Assembly (NCBI GenBank): GCA_902472795.1
Contig: CABROZ010000086.1
Location: 1 to 10,033, forward strand
Direction of reading: 5' to 3'
From: an uncultured Bacteroides sp.
GTDB taxonomy: Bacteria; Bacteroidota; Bacteroidia; Bacteroidales; Bacteroidaceae
DNA length: 10,033 nt
Both the position numbers and the translations under genes were made by a program. Shown piece by piece: positions 5,788-10,033 of this stretch; the stretch's first letter is position 1; each line of letters starts with the position of its first letter. The notes beneath the pieces are model-generated. The model saw nothing but the letters and a program-made list of their open reading frames with translations, was not told the origin of the DNA and did not search any database.

Positions 5788-6690
5788 ATGAACATTATCG
5801 CTGTGGTCGTGACGTACAACCGTCAGGAACTCCTGAAGAGAAACATTCACTGTTTGCGGCAGAACAAGCCGCTTACTTCTATCATAGTGGTAAACAACGG
5901 CAGCACCGACAGCACTGCTGCATGGCTCGACCGGCAGAGCGACCTGACCGTCATCCATCAGTCTAATGTAGGAGGTTCGGGCGGATTCTATACGGGCATG
6001 CAACACGCTTACCAGTTGGGAGCCGACTGGGTGTGGTGCATGGACGATGATGTATTTCCGCGAGCCGACTGTCTGGAACATCTCTTGGCCGAAGCCGGGC
6101 GGAAAGACGTAGGCATCCTGGCGCCCCGCCGCTTGATGGAGGGAAAGGTCTTCACCCACGATTTTCAGGAATACAACCTGACCAATCCTTTTTCTTCGAT
6201 GTACGGCAAGAAGCTGTCGAAGCAGACCATAACCGCCCCTACCGAGGTGAAAGGCACCGCCTTCGAAGGTCCTTTTATCCGTCGGGAAGTAATCGGAAAA
6301 ATCGGCTTGCCCAACAAGGAACTTTTCATCTTCTGCGACGATACCGACTATTGCCTGCGCACCGTGCTGGCAGGATTCAAGATACTCTACGTACCCTCAG
6401 CCCTGATGGACAAGGAAAAGTTCTTCTCGAACGACACGTGGAGCGAACGCAGCAAGAAAAAAAAATGGAAACGATACTACCAGGTGCGCAACTCCACGTA
6501 CCTGAACCATCACTACGGACGCAACTGGGCCGTCAGGTATCTTCGTGGTTTCAACGGGGTGATAGGCTATATACTGGTGGCGTTCTTCACCTGCCCCTTC
6601 TCTGATGCCTGGCAGTGGGGCGACATTGCCCGCCTGTGGAAAGCCTATTGCGACGGGCTGCACGAACGTCTGGGGATTATGAACAAATAG
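5788..6690 (+). CDS. GlfT2-like family 2 glycosyltransferase, probable galactofuranosyltransferase
   Basis: A GT2 transferase of 300 residues with a complete GT-A core. MNIIAVVVTYNRQELL opens the fold, and VVNNGSTDST (34-43) binds nucleotide. NVGGSGGFYTGM (60-71) is typical of the rhamnosyl/galactofuranosyl transferase branch. The metal-binding motif is D86-D87-D88, the probable base lies in CDDTDYCLR (183-191), and YYQVRN (230-235) resembles the conserved YYxxRN element. The hydrophobic helix near 254-270 may contact the membrane. The nearby glf gene makes UDP-Galf, the donor this branch often uses, so a galactofuranosyl transfer is the best guess; rhamnose is the main alternative. It follows the kinase by 29 nt. 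A run of nine A at 6457-6465 encodes part of SKKKKW; it is an in-frame homopolymer that could cause occasional slippage. Confidence 0.87.
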   Translation: MNIIAVVVTYNRQELLKRNIHCLRQNKPLTSIIVVNNGSTDSTAAWLDRQSDLTVIHQSNVGGSGGFYTGMQHAYQLGADWVWCMDDDVFPRADCLEHLLAEAGRKDVGILAPRRLMEGKVFTHDFQEYNLTNPFSSMYGKKLSKQTITAPTEVKGTAFEGPFIRREVIGKIGLPNKELFIFCDDTDYCLRTVLAGFKILYVPSALMDKEKFFSNDTWSERSKKKKWKRYYQVRNSTYLNHHYGRNWAVRYLRGFNGVIGYILVAFFTCPFSDAWQWGDIARLWKAYCDGLHERLGIMNK

Positions 6691-6870
6691 GTTCGGTTAT
6701 ACATTTATATATAAGAATCAAAGTTGCCTGTTAAGGCGGCTGTAAGAATAAGTATCGGATCAGAATCCTTCGTTGATGGTCCGTGCGTTTTATTGGCGAA
6801 CCGGAGGAACCGATGTGTCGAACATCTGCCCGGCAGACCGGATAGAAGTTACATTACATTAAAAACCTGA
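6691..6870 (+). other. 180-nt intergenic region with small hairpins, no promoter recognised
   Basis: No gene or good TAnnTTTG box was found; TACATTTA near 6698 is one base off but lacks a -33 box. Two adjacent small hairpins lie at 6812-6826 (GATGT/ACATC) and 6826-6836 (CTGC/GCAG), inside outer CCGG words at 6801 and 6838. These may be processing sites or a weak terminator between the GlfT2-like gene and the next transferase. Confidence 0.35.
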
Positions 6871-7794
6871 ATGACTATGAGCATGTATTTTCTGAAAAAG
6901 TTGGGGTTGGCTCTTGCCGAGAGTTTCGGAGGTTTCCGTCTGACACCTTCGCCGCGGCTGGTGATGACGCTGTTAGTGAAGAACGAGGAAGACGTACTGG
7001 AGGACAATCTGCTGTTCCACAAAGCGATGGGGGTCGATTGCTTCATTATCACCGACAACAATTCTACCGACCGTACGCCGGACATCATCCGCAAGTATCA
7101 GGAGAAAGGCTGGGTAAAGGAAGTCATCTGGGAGAAGAGAACCAACTACAAGCAGAAAGTATGGGTGGACCGCATGATCTGGAAAGCAAAGACGGTGTAC
7201 AAGGCCGACTGGGTGATCAATGCCGATGCCGACGAACTGTGGTACTCGCCTTCGGGCAACCTGAAGAATGATTTGTCGGCTACCCACAGCAATGTGCTGA
7301 AGTGCGAAGTGCTCAGTGTCTATCCGGAAGAGGACAAACCCTTCTGGCAGTGGAACAGGATGGTGAAGCCTGTTCCGCACCCCGAGCAGTACGACCTGTC
7401 GCTCTATTCGCTGTTCGACCACCAGAACAAGAAGGTGATTCACCGCACCAAGTGTTATCTGCAGATTTCGATGGGCAACCACAAGGTAACCATGTTTCCC
7501 CGCCGTTCCGAGTTGGGGAAAGTCCGGGTTTACCATTACAACATCCGTGGAAAGCGTCACTTCATGGAGAAGATGATCAACGGGGGCAAGCAGCTCGAAC
7601 AGAACCCCAGCAAGCATGGCGGCTGCCATTGGCGCTATTTCTATCAGATGTACAAGGACGGCAAGTTAGAGGCTGAGTATGGCCGTGTCATCGGTACGCC
7701 GGTTTACGACCGCCTGTGTAAGGACGGTTTTGTTTATACAGACAATTCAATTCCCGCTTTTTTCCAAAAAATGAAGTTGGACCGCAAGGCGTAA
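6871..7794 (+). CDS. Family 2-like glycosyltransferase with DADE motif
   Basis: A 307-residue transferase of the type in which the N-terminal strand VMTLLVKNEEDVLEDNLLFHKAMGVD (31-56) leads into IITDNNSTDRTPDII (59-73). This is the pattern of the family 2 subgroup usually annotated Glyco_tranf_2_4, distantly similar to GT92. The metal-binding DxD is DADE at 119-122 in WVINADADELWY. A basic, His- and Trp-rich C-terminal half (for example HYNIRGKRHFMEKMINGGKQLEQNPSKHGG) probably binds the acceptor. No transmembrane segment is obvious. The ATG at 6871 is used; ATGs at 6877 and 6883 are equally possible, as no Shine-Dalgarno decides it. The gene ends 8 nt from the stop of the oppositely oriented glf. 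Role: one sugar-addition step in the same glycan pathway, with unknown donor and linkage. Confidence 0.85.
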   Translation: MTMSMYFLKKLGLALAESFGGFRLTPSPRLVMTLLVKNEEDVLEDNLLFHKAMGVDCFIITDNNSTDRTPDIIRKYQEKGWVKEVIWEKRTNYKQKVWVDRMIWKAKTVYKADWVINADADELWYSPSGNLKNDLSATHSNVLKCEVLSVYPEEDKPFWQWNRMVKPVPHPEQYDLSLYSLFDHQNKKVIHRTKCYLQISMGNHKVTMFPRRSELGKVRVYHYNIRGKRHFMEKMINGGKQLEQNPSKHGGCHWRYFYQMYKDGKLEAEYGRVIGTPVYDRLCKDGFVYTDNSIPAFFQKMKLDRKA

Positions 7795-7802
7795 TCTCGG
7801 AC

Positions 7803-8909
7803 TTACTGTTGGCTGCGCCACTGGCTTAGTGCCGCAGCGATCGTATCATCCATGTCGGCGTAAGTGTATTGAGCCAGTCGGCCGCCGAACAGCACGTCGG
7901 GCGTTTGCCGGGCCATGGCCTGATAGCGGGCAAAGATTTCGTTATTGGCCGAGGTATTGACGGGATAATAAGGTTCCTTGCCGGGCGCATAGCTGTCGGG
8001 GTATTCGTAGGTAATGACGGTGTCGGGCTGTTGGCCGAATTCGAAATGCTTGTGCTCGATGATGCGTGTGTAGGGTGTTTCGCGGTCGGTATAGTTGACC
8101 ACGGCGTTGCCCTGGAAGTTGGCGACGCCTTCGAGCAGCTTGTGTTCGAAGCGCAGGCTGCGGTACTCCAGATGTCCGCAGGCATAGTCGAAGTAGGCAT
8201 CAATACATCCGGTGTAGAGGGTGCGGTGAGCCAGTGCGGAAAGTTCGGCACGGTGCTCCAGATAGTCGATGCCTGTACGTACTTCGACGCCTTCGAGCAG
8301 TAACCCGATGAGGCGGTTGTAGCCTCCGTAAGGGATGCCCTGATAGGGATCGTTGAAGTAATTGTTGTCGAAAGTGAAGCGGAAAGGAAGCCGCTTGATG
8401 ATGAAGGCCGGCAGTTCGGTAGCGGCACATCCCCATTGCTTTTCGGTATATCCTTTCACTAAATATTGGTAGATGTCGTTGCCACACAGTCTGAGGGCCT
8501 GCTCCTCCAGATTGCGGGGCTGGCTGATGTGGGCATAGGCGGCGCACTGTTCCTGCAGTTTGGCTTGTGCTTCGGCAGGTGTGCGTACTCCCCACAGCTG
8601 GTAGAAGGTGTTCATGTTGAAGGGAAGATTGTAGAGCTTCCCTTGATAGTTGGCTACGGGGGAGTTGGTGTATCGGTTGAACTCGACCAGGCGATTGACG
8701 TATTGCCACACTTCCTTGTTGTCGGTATGGAAGATGTGGGCGCCATACTTAGGCACGTTGATGCCTTCCACTTCCTCGCAATAGATGTTTCCACCCGTGT
8801 GTGGGCGTTTCTCTATCACTAGGCAGCGTTTTCCGGCTTTGTGGGCTTCGTGGGCAAAGACGGCTCCGAAGAGTCCGCTTCCTACAATCAGGTAATCGTA
8901 TTGTTTCAT
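7803..8909 (-). CDS. glf: UDP-galactopyranose mutase
   Basis: Glf interconverts UDP-galactopyranose and UDP-galactofuranose using reduced FAD, in the cytosol, and supplies the donor for galactofuranosyl transfer. The 368-residue protein is of normal length (bacterial enzymes are about 370-390). The FAD-binding loop GSGLFGAVFA is at 10-19, with E33 closing the ribose contact. KYGAHIFHTDN (54-64) and NLPFNMNTFYQLWG (94-107) are characteristic. Substrate-site features are GYTEKQW (153-159), R173 in IIKRLPFR, R282 in YTRIIEHK, and the paired Tyr in PYYPVN (313-318). All key arginines are present, so the enzyme should be active. It lies 57 nt downstream of the GT14 gene on the same strand, with a hairpin between them, and probably belongs to its transcript. 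Its 3' end meets that of the rightward glycosyltransferase. Confidence 0.97.
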   Translation of the reverse strand: MKQYDYLIVGSGLFGAVFAHEAHKAGKRCLVIEKRPHTGGNIYCEEVEGINVPKYGAHIFHTDNKEVWQYVNRLVEFNRYTNSPVANYQGKLYNLPFNMNTFYQLWGVRTPAEAQAKLQEQCAAYAHISQPRNLEEQALRLCGNDIYQYLVKGYTEKQWGCAATELPAFIIKRLPFRFTFDNNYFNDPYQGIPYGGYNRLIGLLLEGVEVRTGIDYLEHRAELSALAHRTLYTGCIDAYFDYACGHLEYRSLRFEHKLLEGVANFQGNAVVNYTDRETPYTRIIEHKHFEFGQQPDTVITYEYPDSYAPGKEPYYPVNTSANNEIFARYQAMARQTPDVLFGGRLAQYTYADMDDTIAAALSQWRSQQ

Positions 8910-8941
8910 TCTTCGGTCAGTTTTAGGCGGTTGTTTGTCGC

Positions 8942-8959
8942 GAAGGCCGGAAGGCCTTC
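8942..8959 (-). promoter_or_regulatory. Hairpin between the GT14 gene and glf
   Basis: GAAGGCC (8942-8948) and GGCCTTC (8953-8959) form a perfect 7-bp stem with a 4-nt loop (GGAA on the plus strand, TTCC in the minus-strand transcript). It lies 7 nt after the GT14 stop and about 33 nt before the glf start. There is no U-tract after it in the leftward transcript, so an intercistronic stability or processing element is more likely than a full terminator. Confidence 0.5.
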
Positions 8960-8966
8960 ACGGTGT

Positions 8967-9857
8967 TCAGCAGGCGAAGGTGGCTTCTAAGTGGTTCACT
9001 AACTCCATCTGGTCGGAACTGAACTTGCGGGCAAAAAGCTTGTCGGACTGTACCAGTTCGTCGTAGTCGCGCTTCTTCCACACGTAGGGTCCTCCGCGGT
9101 GCCAGTCGATGAGGCGCATGTTGCCGGCTGCTTCGTCCTCGGGCCGGTAGATGTTTTTCCGGAATGGGGAGTTCCACAGAACGGTCTGAATGAATATCTC
9201 GTCGGGGCACAGGGTATATTTGAAGCGTTTCAGTACGAAGGCTTTCTCCTTGAGCAGGTATTGGCAGAAGTCGTTGGTGATGCTGAACCACTGCGAGCCT
9301 TTCTGGAAGCCCACTTCGTGCTTGCGGCGGAAGTGGAGCAGCTTTTGCAGGATGAGTACAAAGTTGTAGAAAGGCATGGTGAAAGCGTGCCAGCGGTCGT
9401 TGGGGCGCAGACTCTTGGTGAAGAGGTAGTAGCGCGAGACTTTCCGTTCGAGGTCTTTCTGGTGTTCGGGGCTGTGCCAGTATTCCACAAATTCCTGTCC
9501 GGCGTGGCGGTCGAAGAAGTCGTGGATGTAGTTCTGGTTTTTCAGTGGCAGGTCCACTCCCGAAAGCAGGTGGTAATAGGCGTATTTACCGTTTGCGGAA
9601 GCTGTTTCCAGCAGGGTAAATTCGGCTTCGACCAAGCTGATGTCTCCCCAATACAGCTTGATGGGATTGGGGATGATGTAGAGCTTGGATTTGCTCAGTT
9701 CGTAGTGATGCATACTTTTCCGCAGGTTGCGCGAGCGTCGGTCGATGTAGAGGTAGATGTCGTTGCGCTCGTCGTCGAGCATCGACAGCAGGGTCCTCAG
9801 CACGGGGTACTCGTTGTGTGCGATGATTAAGTAAGCATGTTTGTTTTGAAGAGACAT
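8967..9857 (-). CDS. Core-2/I-branching type beta-1,6-N-acetylglucosaminyltransferase family protein (GT14)
   Basis: A 296-residue soluble protein of the family named after animal core-2 and I-branching N-acetylglucosaminyltransferases. It has the bacterial form without the N-terminal membrane anchor. Family motifs in order are LIIAHNEYPVLRTLL (10-24), YWGDISLVEAEFTLLE (69-84), YYHLLSGVDLPLK (94-106), KGSQWFSI (186-193), CPDEIFIQTVL (217-227) and LIDWHRGGPYVW (249-260). The acidic pair in PDE (D219-E220) is the probable catalytic region, since animal relatives use a Glu there; the family is metal-independent. It probably adds a branching sugar to the glycan made by this locus, but bacterial members need not use GlcNAc. 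The ATG at 9857 gives MSLQNKHAYLIIAHNE, the normal family start. A good -7 box lies 36 nt upstream, and glf follows 57 nt downstream. Confidence 0.9.
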   Translation of the reverse strand: MSLQNKHAYLIIAHNEYPVLRTLLSMLDDERNDIYLYIDRRSRNLRKSMHHYELSKSKLYIIPNPIKLYWGDISLVEAEFTLLETASANGKYAYYHLLSGVDLPLKNQNYIHDFFDRHAGQEFVEYWHSPEHQKDLERKVSRYYLFTKSLRPNDRWHAFTMPFYNFVLILQKLLHFRRKHEVGFQKGSQWFSITNDFCQYLLKEKAFVLKRFKYTLCPDEIFIQTVLWNSPFRKNIYRPEDEAAGNMRLIDWHRGGPYVWKKRDYDELVQSDKLFARKFSSDQMELVNHLEATFAC

Positions 9858-9892
9858 TAGGCGTTAATTTTTAGATGTTTAGGTTTAGGTTG

Positions 9893-9900
9893 CAAAGTTA
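9893..9900 (-). promoter_or_regulatory. -7 box for the GT14-glf transcript
   Basis: On the minus strand TAACTTTG followed by C fits TAnnTTTG. The start would be near 9886, about 29 nt before the ATG at 9857. The -33 position for a 20-nt spacer reads TAAG rather than TTTG, so the upstream box is weak; poly-A/T stretches surround it. Confidence 0.55.
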
Positions 9901-10033
9901 CATGTTTTTTTTGTTTACTGCTTAATATTTGCCAAAAAAAAGTTAATCCGGGCTTCCGGCCAGGTTTGGGTCCTGTTTTCCGGTGTTTTGAAGCGTCCGG
10001 GGAAGGCACTTGCATGGCTCGTGAGCAACACTT
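9901..10033. other. Right-edge region, no assignable gene
   Basis: A minus-strand frame stays open from the edge through ATG at plus 10016-10014 to a TAA near 9863 (about 51 codons), but it is lysine-rich, low in complexity and overlaps the GT14 promoter. A plus-strand ATG at 10014 preceded by GGAAGG could open a rightward gene, but only six codons are visible. CCGG-AAGC-CCGG (9948-9959), followed on the minus strand by eight T at 9941-9934, might be a weak terminator of a leftward gene beyond the window. Confidence 0.3.

Noticed and set aside
9948..9959. Rho-independent terminator on the minus strand
   Set aside because: The stem is only 4 bp and the T-run is separated from it by several bases; it is mentioned as a weak possibility only.
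9863..10016. Small minus-strand frame (about 51 codons) upstream of the GT14 gene
   Set aside because: It is Lys-rich and low complexity, overlaps the -7 box of the next gene and has no convincing ribosome binding site. Chance is the simpler explanation.

Overview
The window looks like chromosomal DNA of a Bacteroidales bacterium, most likely a Bacteroides or close relative. Three things suggest this. Several genes are preceded by the Bacteroides sigma-ABfr type promoter (TTTG about 20 nt upstream of TAnnTTTG). Shine-Dalgarno sequences are weak or absent. The protein families and their order resemble, from memory, the lipooligosaccharide (LOS) region downstream of acpP/fabF, purN and pdxB in Bacteroides. 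Coding DNA is moderately G+C rich and the larger intergenic regions are A+T rich. No rRNA, tRNA, CRISPR array or insertion sequence was seen.

Layout. The left end (1-142) is a compact divergent promoter region; purN (purine synthesis) reads right and a gene outside the window reads left. purN converges on pdxB (vitamin B6 synthesis). Between them lies a four-unit tandem array of imperfect palindromes with an exact 22-bp period. Upstream of pdxB and on the same strand is a membrane phosphotransferase of the LTA-synthase/sulfatase family. A 294-bp divergent intergenic region with direct repeats and a palindrome separates it from the rightward glycan genes: a short GT-A glycosyltransferase, a WaaP/Kdo-kinase-like protein, a GlfT2-like glycosyltransferase and another family 2-like glycosyltransferase. 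The last one converges, with only 8 bp between stop codons, on a leftward pair: a GT14 core-2/I-branching type glycosyltransferase followed by glf (UDP-galactopyranose mutase).

How they work together. Positions 2011-9857 hold seven surface-glycan genes. glf would supply UDP-galactofuranose. The GlfT2-like enzyme is the natural candidate to use it. The kinase could phosphorylate a Kdo or other core sugar. The LTA-synthase-like protein could add a phospho-substituent such as phosphoethanolamine or phosphoglycerol on the periplasmic side. The other transferases would extend or branch the chain. This fits LOS/LPS core assembly, but substrates and order are inferred from family and context. The most unusual structures are non-coding: the 22-bp palindrome array (737-824), the repeat/palindrome cluster (3931-4010) and the overlapping divergent promoters (32-76).
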